NCBI GenBank assembly: GCA_964517465.1
Contig: CAZFEK010000014.1
Span: 17,813-81,812 of the forward strand
Direction: 5' to 3'
From: JACPUX01 sp964517465
Lineage (GTDB): Bacteria > Pseudomonadota > Gammaproteobacteria > Burkholderiales > Casimicrobiaceae
Length of the DNA stretch: 64,000 nt
Shown: in pieces, positions 37,499 through 45,749 of the stretch
How positions within the stretch are numbered: position 1 is the stretch's first letter
Layout of the letters: each line of letters begins with the position of its first letter
The notes under the pieces: model-generated
What the model saw: only the letters and a program-made list of their open reading frames with translations
What the model was told of the DNA's origin: nothing
The model's database searches: none
Program-made: the position numbers and the translations under genes

Positions 37499-37771
37499 GT
37501 GTCGAAGAGAGCTCTGATTTGGGTCATTGTCCTGGGCGCTTTGGTGGCCGTCGCAGCGGCTACTAACCCGGCACCCGAAGCGCATCGGGAGCGTATCCGC
37601 GAAGTTCTGGCGGAACGCAGCCTGCTGGCGAAGGTTCTGGGCATCAGCGCCATGACCGCGTTTGCTTCGGCCTACCATCCTTTGATCGTGGCGTCCTACA
37701 CCACCGTCAATGGCCGTGTGATATCGGTTGGCGCATTCGGCATGGTGCTGGTTTTGGAGCCGAAAACCTAG
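37499..37771 (+). CDS. Small membrane protein (DUF4359-like)
   Basis: A 90-residue protein starting at GTG 37499 with GAGGAG 6 bases upstream. One N-terminal membrane helix (LIWVIVLGALVAVAAAT) is followed by NPAPEAHRERIREVLAERS, a charged helix, and a C-terminal hydrophobic strand region ending VGAFGMVLVLEPKT. The layout resembles DUF4359 proteins. It is divergent from rimO. Function unknown. Confidence 0.7.
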   Translation: MSKRALIWVIVLGALVAVAAATNPAPEAHRERIREVLAERSLLAKVLGISAMTAFASAYHPLIVASYTTVNGRVISVGAFGMVLVLEPKT

Positions 37772-37951
37772 GCCGGCCAGGCCGGAACCCGTTGCCGCCA
37801 AACGTTTGCCAAGGGCCACCGCCGGTTCTTGGGTCACCCAGACCACCCGTTTTCACCGACCAGGAGAAAACATTGATCCGGGCGCCGGTTTTGCCGGATC
37901 TACGAGGGCTGATCCCCTTGTTCGAATTAAGCTGAGTTTGCCGTTTGCGGT

Positions 37952-38106
37952 CGCCCGGCGAGCCGTCCGGGCCAAGACAAGGGCACCGGCGAAGCCGGGC
38001 GAAACGCGGCGCCTGCGCTATGCCGTTTCCTTGGCATGGCCGCTCCGGCGCCGCCCGGCGAGCCGTCCGGGCCAAGACAAGGGCACCGGCGAAGCCGGGC
38101 GAAACG
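37952..38106 (+). repeat. Tandem 100-bp repeat (1.5 copies before assembly gap)
   Basis: The unit beginning CGCCCGGCGAGCCGTCCGGG at 37952 recurs exactly 100 bases later at 38052 and is identical as far as the sequence runs (38106). It is GC-rich with internal complementarity. The gap at 38107-38206 follows within the second copy, and CGGCGCCT just after the gap matches an internal part of the unit, so the array very probably continues through the gap. Confidence 0.85.
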
Positions 38107-38206
38107 NNNNNNNNNNNNNNNNNNNNNNNNNNNNNNNNNNNNNNNNNNNNNNNNNNNNNNNNNNNNNNNNNNNNNNNNNNNNNNNNNNNNNNNNNNNNNN
38201 NNNNNN
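38107..38206. other. Assembly gap (100 N)
   Basis: Exactly 100 unknown bases, a typical scaffold placeholder. The true length is unknown; the tandem repeat at its left edge is the likely cause of the break. Confidence 0.99.
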
Positions 38207-38333
38207 CGGCGCCTAGCGATCCTCTTTGGTCCTGACTTTGGCGGCAAGGGCTTGGCAAAGGACCCCCCGTCATTTCTCAAACCCGTCCCGGTGTATTTCC
38301 GGTTACCATGCCGGTTGTTTCCCGGGGGGGATC

Positions 38334-39548
38334 ATGTTTCGCACGCTCGACCGGCCCGCGCTCTGGGCCGTTGCACTCTCTGGCGCCGCAATCCTCGCCG
38401 TAACCATGGGCGCGCGGCAATCGCTTGGGCTTTTCGTTTCTCCCATCAACACCAGCACCGGGATGGGAATCACGGCCATCAGCTTCGCCCTGGCGGTGGG
38501 CCAGTTCATGTGGGGCGCGGCCCAGCCGGTGGCCGGTGCCTTGGCTGATCGCCATGGTCCGGGCCGGGTGCTCGTTGGCGGCATTTTGATTCTTGCCCTA
38601 GGCAGCGCGCTGACCCCACTGGTCAGCAGCGCTTTCGGCCTGGTGGTCATGCTCGGGGTACTTTCGGCCATCGGGTCTGGCGCCTGCAGTTTTTCTGTGC
38701 TCATCGGTGCGGCGAGCGTTCGACTGCCTCTTCCGGCTCGGGGCGCAGCATCCGGCATCATCAATGCGGGGGGATCGTTCGGGCAGTTCGTGTTCGCGCC
38801 GGTCCTGCAAAAGCTCATCCAGACTCTGGGTTGGATGGGTGCGATGTGGTCCATGGCGGCAATTTGCCTGGCCGCGCTGCCCCTGGTAGGTAGCTTGCTT
38901 CGCGCCCCCAAAGAGCCTACCCCGCCAGCGAGGAACCAGCCTGGAGGCCTCCTTGCTGCGGTTCGCCAGGCGCTGTTCGATCGCAGTTATCTGTGTTTGC
39001 ACGCCGGCTTCTTCACCTGCGGATTCCACATCGCATTTCTCGTCACCCATTTGCCCGGAGAAGTCGATCTTTGCGGGTTGCCGCCATCGGTCGCGAGCTG
39101 GTCTTTGGCGATCATCGGTCTCGCCAACATCCTCGGTAGCCTTTATGCCGGTCATGCGATTTCGCGTCATCGCGGCAAGCACGTCTTGTTCTGGATGTAC
39201 GGATCGCGAGCGGCCCTGGTGGCCTTATATCTGATGGCGCCCCGCAACGAAATCACTTTTTATCTTTTTGCCGCGGGGCTTGGTTTTACTTGGCTGGCAA
39301 CGGTGCCGCCTACGGCATCGATCGTTGGAAAGCTCTTTGGTGTGCGGTATCTCGCCACCCTCTTTGGTCTCACCTTACTTTCCCATCAGATCGGCGGGTT
39401 CCTGGGCGCCTACCTCGGTGGCCTGGCCATCGTCCGACTCGGCAACTACGACGCGATGTGGTATGCCGACATCGTACTCGCCGCCGCCGCGGCCTTGGTC
39501 AATCTCCCCATTCGTGAGGCCGCAGTGCCAAAACCCGCCGCGGCGTGA
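38334..39548 (+). CDS. Major facilitator superfamily transporter
   Basis: A 404-residue membrane protein with 12 predicted helices starting at ATG 38334 (poly-G ribosome site upstream). The MFS loop 2-3 motif is seen as GALADRHGPGRVLVGG, and RQSLGLFVSPINTSTGMGI early in the protein is typical of the monocarboxylate/YbfB-like MFS group. It may transport an organic anion; substrate unknown. It follows the repeat/gap region and is convergent with phaR. Confidence 0.85.
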   Translation: MFRTLDRPALWAVALSGAAILAVTMGARQSLGLFVSPINTSTGMGITAISFALAVGQFMWGAAQPVAGALADRHGPGRVLVGGILILALGSALTPLVSSAFGLVVMLGVLSAIGSGACSFSVLIGAASVRLPLPARGAASGIINAGGSFGQFVFAPVLQKLIQTLGWMGAMWSMAAICLAALPLVGSLLRAPKEPTPPARNQPGGLLAAVRQALFDRSYLCLHAGFFTCGFHIAFLVTHLPGEVDLCGLPPSVASWSLAIIGLANILGSLYAGHAISRHRGKHVLFWMYGSRAALVALYLMAPRNEITFYLFAAGLGFTWLATVPPTASIVGKLFGVRYLATLFGLTLLSHQIGGFLGAYLGGLAIVRLGNYDAMWYADIVLAAAAALVNLPIREAAVPKPAAA

Positions 39549-39566
39549 AGCGAAAGCACAGCCGCT

Positions 39567-40145
39567 TTACTTCTTCTCGGCGCTTTCTTCGGGCGCCGTC
39601 GCGCCCTGGTTGGGAAAGCCGGGAAAGGGAAAGGAGGAAAACATCCCGCGAGCCTGCTTCTGCATTTGTTGCTGCATTTCCAGAAACACGTTGGCACTTT
39701 GTTCGAGGTACTTGCCCATCATGCCCTGCAAGGCCGGCGTTTGCATCTGCAGGAACTGGCGCCACAGATCAGGCGTCAGCATCATCTTGTCGCCATAGAC
39801 TTGCCGCGCCTGCTCTTGGAGTTTCTCCTGGATGTCGACAAAGGCTTTGATGTTCTTTTCAATGTAGCCGCCCATGATGCCTTGCAGCGCATTGCCATAA
39901 AAGCGAATCATCTGCGCCAGCATGTCGCTCGAAAACATCGGCACCCCGCTGGATTCCTCCTCGAGAATGATCTGCAGTAGTATGCTTCGGGTCAGATCGT
40001 CGCCCGACTTGGCGTCGATGACTTGAAAATCCAGCTGATCGAGCACCATCTGTTTCACATCGGCCAAGGTGATGTAACCGCTGCTCGAAGTGTCATAGAG
40101 ACGCCGATTGGGGTATTTCTTGATGATGCGAACCTGCTCAGGCAT
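39567..40145 (-). CDS. phaR: Polyhydroxyalkanoate synthesis repressor PhaR
   Basis: A 192-residue regulator. The N-terminal PHB/PHA accumulation DNA-binding domain is clear (IIKKYPNRRLYDTSSSGYITLADVKQMV), followed by PHB_acc domains that bind polymer granules (FYGNALQGIMGGYIEKNI, LQMQTPALQGMMGKYLEQS) and a Q/M-rich tail. PhaR represses the phasin gene until PHB granules titrate it. It is divergent from phaP, whose promoter is bracketed by PhaR-like palindromic sites. Confidence 0.95.
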   Translation of the reverse strand: MPEQVRIIKKYPNRRLYDTSSSGYITLADVKQMVLDQLDFQVIDAKSGDDLTRSILLQIILEEESSGVPMFSSDMLAQMIRFYGNALQGIMGGYIEKNIKAFVDIQEKLQEQARQVYGDKMMLTPDLWRQFLQMQTPALQGMMGKYLEQSANVFLEMQQQMQKQARGMFSSFPFPGFPNQGATAPEESAEKK

Positions 40146-40350
40146 GAGATCTCGCTCCTGGAATTTCTAACCGCTGGTGGGTAAGCCCCTGTTGTGCACC
40201 TGCGAAATTCCCGCCTTCGTCATCCCGCCCGGGATCTTCGCTGCGCCGCCTCAAGCTCGGTCTCTCGACATCAAGCCGGATTACCGATCGGCCATTATAA
40301 CTCACTGATTCAAAATCAATTCAAATTTCTTTTCCCGAAGCCTGGTTTTT

Positions 40351-40426
40351 TTGTTGCAATGCAGCAAATTTCTCTTGACTTTGGCCGGTCGTGTCCCTAT
40401 ACTTTGAATTGTGCAGTGCAGCAATT
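40351..40426 (+). promoter_or_regulatory. phaP promoter with two PhaR-like operators
   Basis: A strong sigma-70 promoter, TTGACT (40375-40380), 17-base spacer, TATACT (40398-40403), is bracketed by two related sites: TTGTTGCAATGCAGCAA (40351-40367, nearly palindromic) and TTGTGCAGTGCAGCAA (40409-40424). Both contain TGCA-N-rich halves as described for PhaR operators. The downstream site covers the expected transcription start and the upstream one sits just above the -35. PhaR binding is inferred from context. Confidence 0.75.
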
Positions 40427-40508
40427 CCGGTGAACAGGTGGTTGGATTCACTTTCCCCACCCCGAAGGCTGTACGGGTTTCTTAATCGTAAGTCCAAAGG
40501 AGTCAAGC

Positions 40509-41060
40509 ATGTACAACGCTACCGAGCAATTCGCCGAACTGAACAACGCCACTCTCGAGCAAGCCATGCGCCTGGCGCAAGTCGCTCTCGACAACACCGA
40601 ACGCTTGGTCAAACTGCAACTCGACGCAGCCAAAGCCACTCTCGAAGACAATGCCAAGAACACCAAGGCACTGTCGGAAGTCAGGGACTTCCAGGATTTC
40701 GTCAATTTGCGCACCAAGTTGACCGAATCGAGCGTCGAGAAAGCCATGGGCTATTCGCGCAGCGTTTACGAAGTGGCCTCGGAAGTTCACGCTGAAGTGA
40801 GCAAGCTGGTCGAAGACGGCTTGGCGGCCTACACCAAGAACATCGCCAACTTGGTGGAGAAAGCGGCCAAGAACGCCCCCGCCGGTTCCGACGCCGCGGT
40901 GAGCGCGCTGAAGTCCACCGTGGCCGCAACCACCGCCGCAATCGACACGCTAACCAAGGCAAGCAAGCAAGTTGCCAGCTTCGCCGACGCGAGCGTGAAG
41001 GCCGCCACTCAGGCGACCACCACCGCAGCCAAGGCGACCACGGCGCGCAAGGCCGCCTAA
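40509..41060 (+). CDS. phaP: Phasin (PHB granule-associated protein)
   Basis: A 183-residue, almost entirely helical protein with AAGGAG upstream of the ATG. The phasin_2 pattern is visible (QFAELNNATLEQAMRLAQVALDNTERLVKLQLDAAK), with an Ala/Thr/Lys-rich tail (TTTAAKATTARKAA) typical of betaproteobacterial phasins. It coats PHB granules and limits their size. It is under the PhaR-operator promoter and followed by a structured 3' end. Confidence 0.95.
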   Translation: MYNATEQFAELNNATLEQAMRLAQVALDNTERLVKLQLDAAKATLEDNAKNTKALSEVRDFQDFVNLRTKLTESSVEKAMGYSRSVYEVASEVHAEVSKLVEDGLAAYTKNIANLVEKAAKNAPAGSDAAVSALKSTVAATTAAIDTLTKASKQVASFADASVKAATQATTTAAKATTARKAA

Positions 41061-41069
41061 TTGCAGTGA

Positions 41070-41165
41070 GGGGCTAGTCAGCCCCGGTATGTCTCCTTCT
41101 GTATCATTATCCTCCTCCTGAATGATACAGCCTCACCCGCGGGGCAACCCGCGGGTCTTTTTTTG
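41070..41165 (+). ncRNA. Structured phaP 3' end: three hairpins and a terminator, possible 3'-UTR sRNA
   Basis: Three hairpins follow phaP. The first is GGGGC-TAGTCA-GCCCC (41070-41085). The second is TGTATCATT / AATGATACA (41100-41108 with 41121-41129), a perfect 9-base-pair stem whose 12-base loop is ATCCTCCTCCTG. The third is ACCCGCGGG-GCAA-CCCGCGGGT (41135-41156) followed by a run of T, a strong intrinsic terminator. The terminator call is firm; the sRNA call rests on the exposed CCUCCUCCU loop, which is complementary to Shine-Dalgarno sequences. Confidence 0.55.
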
Positions 41166-41183
41166 CAACTGCGCGCCGCACGG

Positions 41184-41936
41184 TCAGAACATGTGCTGCC
41201 CGCCGTTGATGGCGATATTGGCCCCGGTCACAAAGGCCGCCTCCTCCGAGGAAAGGTAAGCGACCAGGCCTGCCACCTCTTCCGGCTTCCCTAGGCGTCC
41301 CATGGGAATCTGGGGAATGATTTTGCTGTCCAGCACATCCTTGGGAATAGCCATGACCATCTTGGTGCCGATGTAGCCCGGGCTGATGGTATTGACGGTG
41401 ACGCCTTTGCGCGCAACTTCCAAAGCCAGCGCCTTGGTGAATCCATGCATACCGGCCTTGGCTGCCGAATAATTGGTCTGGCCAAAGGCGCCTTTCTGGC
41501 CGTTCACCGAAGAGATGTTGATGATGCGGCCCCAGCCGCGATCGACCATGCCATCGCAAACCTGCTTGGTCATGTTGAAGACGCTGTCGAGGTTGGTCTT
41601 CATTACGGTGTCCCAATCAACCTTGGTCATTTTCTTGAAGGTCATGTCCCGGGTAATGCCGGCGTTGTTGACCAGTACGTCGATAGGTCCGATTTCCGCC
41701 ACGACCCGCGCAACGCAGGCCGCCGCAGCATCATAATCAGCTACGTCGCAAGGGTAGGCTCGAAAGCCGTAGCCCATCTTGTTCATCGTTTCGAGCCATT
41801 CGTTGGCTTTGGTGTTGCCCGGCGAATGCGTGGTTACGACGGTATATCCGAGGCGCGCGAGCTTGATGCAGATTGCCTCTCCCAAGCCCCCCATGCCTCC
41901 GGTGACCAATGCGATTCTTTGTGGTGTCAATGCCAT
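41184..41936 (-). CDS. phaB: Acetoacetyl-CoA reductase
   Basis: A 250-residue short-chain dehydrogenase that reduces acetoacetyl-CoA to (R)-3-hydroxybutyryl-CoA for PHB synthesis. NADPH site ALVTGGMGGLGEAICIKLA, NNAG motif VLVNNAGITRD, catalytic Ser-Tyr-Lys in NISSVNGQKGAFGQTNYSAAKAG, and the PhaB-typical GTKMVMAIP. The GFTKALALEVARKGVTVNTISPGYI segment also matches PhaB. It is downstream of phaC on the same strand, 82 bases apart, and convergent with phaP. Confidence 0.95.
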   Translation of the reverse strand: MALTPQRIALVTGGMGGLGEAICIKLARLGYTVVTTHSPGNTKANEWLETMNKMGYGFRAYPCDVADYDAAAACVARVVAEIGPIDVLVNNAGITRDMTFKKMTKVDWDTVMKTNLDSVFNMTKQVCDGMVDRGWGRIINISSVNGQKGAFGQTNYSAAKAGMHGFTKALALEVARKGVTVNTISPGYIGTKMVMAIPKDVLDSKIIPQIPMGRLGKPEEVAGLVAYLSSEEAAFVTGANIAINGGQHMF

Positions 41937-42018
41937 TGCGCTTCTCCTAGTCGTCTCGTCTTACTTCGAGCCGATTCCCGTAGCGCGGCAGCGCACCGGG
42001 ACCGGTTCGCCAAAAAAC

Positions 42019-43803
42019 TCAGTCTGGCTTCTCCAGCACATAGGTGCCGGGGGCGGCTTCGAGCGGCGCATGGAAGGCGTCCCCCAGCAGCTTCGGCGCT
42101 CCCACCAAACGTCCGCTATGCTCGGCGAGCCACTCTGCCCAGTCGGGCCACCAGCTGCCGGGCACTTCGCGCGCTGTTTCATCCCAAGCCTCTGGGTTCG
42201 GTTGCAGTTCGCCACCGAACCAGTAGCTGCGTTTGTTCTTGGACGCTGGGTTGATGACCCCGGCAATATGGCCGGAGGCGCCCAGCACAAACCGTTTCTC
42301 TCCACCCAGCAAAAGCGCGCTGCGATAAGCGGCCCGCCAAGGCACGATGTGGTCCTCTCGGGCCGCGAGCACATAGGCATCTTGACGAACGCGCCCCAGA
42401 TCCACCGGAACTCCGCACACTCTTAAGCCGCCGGGTTCACGCAAACGGTTCTCGAGGTACATGTTGCGCAAATAGAAGACATACATCGGTCCTGGCAGAT
42501 TGGCGCTGTCGCCATTCCAATAAAGCAAGTCAAACGCTGCGGGAGTCCGCCCCTTGAGGTAGTTATTCACCACGAAAGACCAAACCAAATCGTTCGCGCG
42601 CAGACTCGCGAAGGCGGTTGCGAGCTCGGCGCCGGACACTCTCCCCCCGGAAAGCAGCGCCGGTTCACGCGCTCGAAGATAGTCTTCCTCGATGTAGACG
42701 CCGATATCCCCGGGCTCCGAATAGTCGAGCATGGTGGTGAGCAGGGTGAGGCTGGCCACGCTTTTGTCGCCCTGCGCCGCCAGGACAGCAAGCGCGCAGG
42801 ACAGAAGAGCACCGCCGACGCAAAACCCCAGCGTATTGATCGTTTTGCTGCCGCTGACCGATTTGACGATGTCGATGGCTGGGAAGATGCCCTGATTCAA
42901 GTAGTCGTCGAAAGTGAGGTGGGCGAGATGGGTCGGAATGTTGCGCCAGGACACCAAGAACACCGAAAATCCCTTCGCCACGGCAAAACGCACAAATGAA
43001 TTTTCGGGCTGCAAATCGAGGATGTAATACTTGTTGATACAGGGGGGGATGATCAGGAGCGGCCGCGCATGAACCTTCTCCGTGGTCGGCGTGTACTGAA
43101 TGAGTTCGATGAGTTCGTTGCGAAATATCACCGCTCCCGGAGTAGTCGCCAGATTGCGGCCCACGGCGAAAGCTTTGTCGTCGCTCATGGCGATGCGTCC
43201 TCGCCGCAGATCGTCCGCGAGGTTCGAAAGCCCTTGGGTCAGGCTCTTGCCCTCGGTAGCCAACGCGAGTCTGAGCGCCTCCGGGTTGGTCAGCAAGAAG
43301 TTGGTCGGCGCCAAGGCGTCGACGTACTGATGCACATAAAATTGGAGCTTGCGCTTGGCCTCCGGATCGCCTTGCCAACGATCCGCGACTTCCTTCCAGA
43401 ACTCCGCGTTGACCAGGTAGGCCTGCTTGACGAGGTCAAAAAAAGGATAGTTGCGCCACTCCTGAGCATGAAAGCGCCGGTCACCCTCTTGGGGTTCCGC
43501 CACCACGGCACCACCCTCGCCCGGCTGCCGTTGCACGGCGCACTGCCACAATTCGGTCATGCGCCGTTGATAGCGCTCGGTCAGCTCGGCCCAGGTTTCC
43601 GCTTCGATCCCCAAAGGCGCCGCCATACCCTGCCAGGTGGGTAACATCCCGGGCAGAATGGGAATGCCATTGCCGTTTTTCTTCTCCGCACCGCCATGGC
43701 CGCTGGCGACCTCGCTGCCTGAACCGGGCATCCAGAAATGAAGCCAGCGCTGGCCTGCATCCTGCCACGCTTTTCCCAGTTCCTGCCAGTCGAAACTCTG
43801 CAC
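42019..43803 (-). CDS. phaC: Class I poly(3-hydroxyalkanoate) synthase
   Basis: A 594-residue polymerase. GTG at 43803 (AAGGG just upstream) is chosen as start and gives MQSFDWQELGKAWQ, the normal beginning of class I enzymes; the frame extends 43 codons further without support. The alpha/beta-hydrolase core has catalytic Cys328 in TLGFCVGGALLS, Asp484 in AAREDHIVPW and His512 in GASGHIAGVINP. The N-terminal PhaC domain is intact (QTLLRGxxNLADD-like QGLSNLADDLRRG). It polymerises 3-hydroxyacyl-CoA on granules. Probably in an operon with phaB. Confidence 0.95.
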   Translation of the reverse strand: MQSFDWQELGKAWQDAGQRWLHFWMPGSGSEVASGHGGAEKKNGNGIPILPGMLPTWQGMAAPLGIEAETWAELTERYQRRMTELWQCAVQRQPGEGGAVVAEPQEGDRRFHAQEWRNYPFFDLVKQAYLVNAEFWKEVADRWQGDPEAKRKLQFYVHQYVDALAPTNFLLTNPEALRLALATEGKSLTQGLSNLADDLRRGRIAMSDDKAFAVGRNLATTPGAVIFRNELIELIQYTPTTEKVHARPLLIIPPCINKYYILDLQPENSFVRFAVAKGFSVFLVSWRNIPTHLAHLTFDDYLNQGIFPAIDIVKSVSGSKTINTLGFCVGGALLSCALAVLAAQGDKSVASLTLLTTMLDYSEPGDIGVYIEEDYLRAREPALLSGGRVSGAELATAFASLRANDLVWSFVVNNYLKGRTPAAFDLLYWNGDSANLPGPMYVFYLRNMYLENRLREPGGLRVCGVPVDLGRVRQDAYVLAAREDHIVPWRAAYRSALLLGGEKRFVLGASGHIAGVINPASKNKRSYWFGGELQPNPEAWDETAREVPGSWWPDWAEWLAEHSGRLVGAPKLLGDAFHAPLEAAPGTYVLEKPD

Positions 43804-43858
43804 GATAGCCCTTGTCAGACCCGCCCCTGCGCGATGCGGGCGATTGATCTTTTGAGCT

Positions 43859-43887
43859 AGTGTAATCGTTCCCTGGCGCGCATACAA
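43859..43887 (-). promoter_or_regulatory. Probable phaC promoter
   Basis: Minus strand TTGTAT (43882-43887), 17-base spacer, TACACT (43859-43864), about 50 bases before the phaC GTG. Both boxes are 4-of-6 matches. Confidence 0.4.
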
Positions 43888-43909
43888 TCTGCCCGGGTGA
43901 GCTTCACGC

Positions 43910-44677
43910 TCAGTGGCCCAGGAAGAGATCAACCGCGGCGATGAGAGCGATACCCGAAACGATCAGGGACATTTGCTGCACCGTTGCCGCCGGGCCCGCG
44001 CGCCGCTGCAGGCCCGGGATGAGATCGGCGACCGCCACATAGAGCATGCTTGCCGCAGCCAAGGCCAGAATCATCGGAACCCAGGATGTCACTGCGGCCA
44101 GTGCGTAATAGCCGAGCACACCTCCTGCTACAGTGGCAGCACTCGTGCCCAGGTTGAACAAGAATGCCTGCGCTCGGCTGTACCCGGAGTTGAGCAGCAC
44201 CATGAAATCGCCCACTTCCTGGGGAATCTCGTGCGCAATGATCGCTACCGCGGTCACCACGCCAAGTTGGAAATCGCTCAGAAATGCGGCGGCAATCAGA
44301 ATTCCATCGCTAAAATTATGAAAAGTATCGCCCACCAGAATCATCAGGCCTGCGCGCCCGTGGTCGTCGGCATGGGCATGATGCGCGCTGCTTTCTGCCA
44401 CCTCAGGATGCGAATGGCGCCAAAGAACTAATTTCTCCAGCAAAAAAAAAGCCAGAATGCCCGCCAGCACGGTCATCAGCGTGCCTTCGGTGGAGCGGCC
44501 CGTTCTCAGGGCATGGGGCAACACCTCCAGAAAAACGGCGCCCAACAGCGTACCCACAGCGAAGGCAATCAAGCGAGAGATGCTCGCGGCGCGCATCGCC
44601 AGAGTGACGGACGCAGCCAGCACACTCAGGATTCCGCCGGCGAGGCTCGCCAGCAGTATGGCGCTCAGCGGGGACAT
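43910..44677 (-). CDS. ZIP-family metal transporter
   Basis: A 255-residue inner-membrane protein with about eight hydrophobic segments. A His-rich cytosolic loop (HSHPEVAESSAHHAHADDHG) and the metal-path motifs GDTFHNFSDG and IIAHEIPQEVGDFMVL in helices IV and V identify the ZIP family, which imports zinc or iron. No metal-regulator site was found. It starts 86 bases after rdgC on the same strand. Confidence 0.9.
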   Translation of the reverse strand: MSPLSAILLASLAGGILSVLAASVTLAMRAASISRLIAFAVGTLLGAVFLEVLPHALRTGRSTEGTLMTVLAGILAFFLLEKLVLWRHSHPEVAESSAHHAHADDHGRAGLMILVGDTFHNFSDGILIAAAFLSDFQLGVVTAVAIIAHEIPQEVGDFMVLLNSGYSRAQAFLFNLGTSAATVAGGVLGYYALAAVTSWVPMILALAAASMLYVAVADLIPGLQRRAGPAATVQQMSLIVSGIALIAAVDLFLGH

Positions 44678-44762
44678 GCGCCAAGCCCTCGCCGCCCGGC
44701 CGCTGCCAAAACAAGCCGGAGCCTGGCCGAGTCAACGATTTGCCGCCGGCGGGGAATCGGTT

Positions 44763-45659
44763 TCATGCTTCGCCGCCCAACGCGCCGACGAGATCGGGAA
44801 CCAGGCCGAACAGCTCCCCGGACAAAATGGCAAAATCGGCATCGAACTGTTCAGTCATCGCCTGCCCTTGCCGGCTCGCCGCCTCCTTCAATTCCTCCGC
44901 GAATGCCAGGCGCTTCAAGCGCAACTCTTCGTCGAGCACGAAGGAAACGTGATCTCTCCAGGTCATTGCTAAGCGAGTCACCTGCATGCCCGCTTTCAAC
45001 TGCGCCTGAAGCTCCTTTCCCTCCAAGGCGTGGCGAAGGTAGCGGACGGTGGACTTCTCCGCTCCCGGGGCGCGCAATTCCGCTTCTCGATCGATGGCGA
45101 ATCCATCGGGCGCGTCGCTGCTCGCCAGCCATTCCGTCATCGCCGATGAGGGGGAGCGTACCGTCGCCAATGGGGCCAGCGCCAAGCCATCGATGCTTTT
45201 GCCCAGCAACTCGATCACTTCATCGCCGCGCGCACTGCCCGCAGCGTCGATCAGCAGCCATTTGGCGCCAGGATCGAATACCAGATGACAGCGGCTGCGC
45301 TTGACCAAGGCGCGCGGAGCAAGTTCATCGACCAAGCTCTCGCGCATTTCGCGAAGCTGTTTGCGCCCTGGCGCAAAACCTTGCTTCTCAGCCACTTGTT
45401 TGGCTCGTTCGCGCAATTCCTGGTTGATCACGGAAGCTGGGAGAAGCTTCTGCTCCAAACCGAAGGCCAACATCCAGCGGCCCTGCTGCGCCTCGATCAG
45501 GGGCCCGTCTTCCGCCGCAGGAGGAATCCATCCGCGGCTGGCGAGATCGAGCTTGCCGCAGGCCTGCAGCGCGTGCTGGGCGAGTTGTTCCTCGATTTTG
45601 GCCTGAGATTGCTTTCGCCAATCCTTGACGCGGTAGATGAGCAGATTTCGGAACCACAT
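44763..45659 (-). CDS. rdgC: Recombination-associated protein RdgC
   Basis: A 298-residue DNA-binding protein, the usual length of the family. The beginning MWFRNLLIYRV and segments GWIPP, KQKLLPASVINQELRERAKQ-type (here EQKLLPASVINQELRERAK) and RKQLREMRESLVDELAPRA are diagnostic. RdgC forms a ring around DNA and modulates RecA. Its gene stands alone. Confidence 0.95.
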   Translation of the reverse strand: MWFRNLLIYRVKDWRKQSQAKIEEQLAQHALQACGKLDLASRGWIPPAAEDGPLIEAQQGRWMLAFGLEQKLLPASVINQELRERAKQVAEKQGFAPGRKQLREMRESLVDELAPRALVKRSRCHLVFDPGAKWLLIDAAGSARGDEVIELLGKSIDGLALAPLATVRSPSSAMTEWLASSDAPDGFAIDREAELRAPGAEKSTVRYLRHALEGKELQAQLKAGMQVTRLAMTWRDHVSFVLDEELRLKRLAFAEELKEAASRQGQAMTEQFDADFAILSGELFGLVPDLVGALGGEA

Positions 45660-45749
45660 GGCGCGCGCAAAAAAGGTGCCATTGTACTCGCTGGGAGGAT
45701 TCTGCGTGGGGCCCGTCCGGTCGGCCCACCAACTCGGGAGCGTCGAGCG

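Noticed and set aside
37952..38106. CRISPR array
   Set aside because: The repeat is a contiguous 100-bp tandem unit without unique spacers and no cas gene is present.
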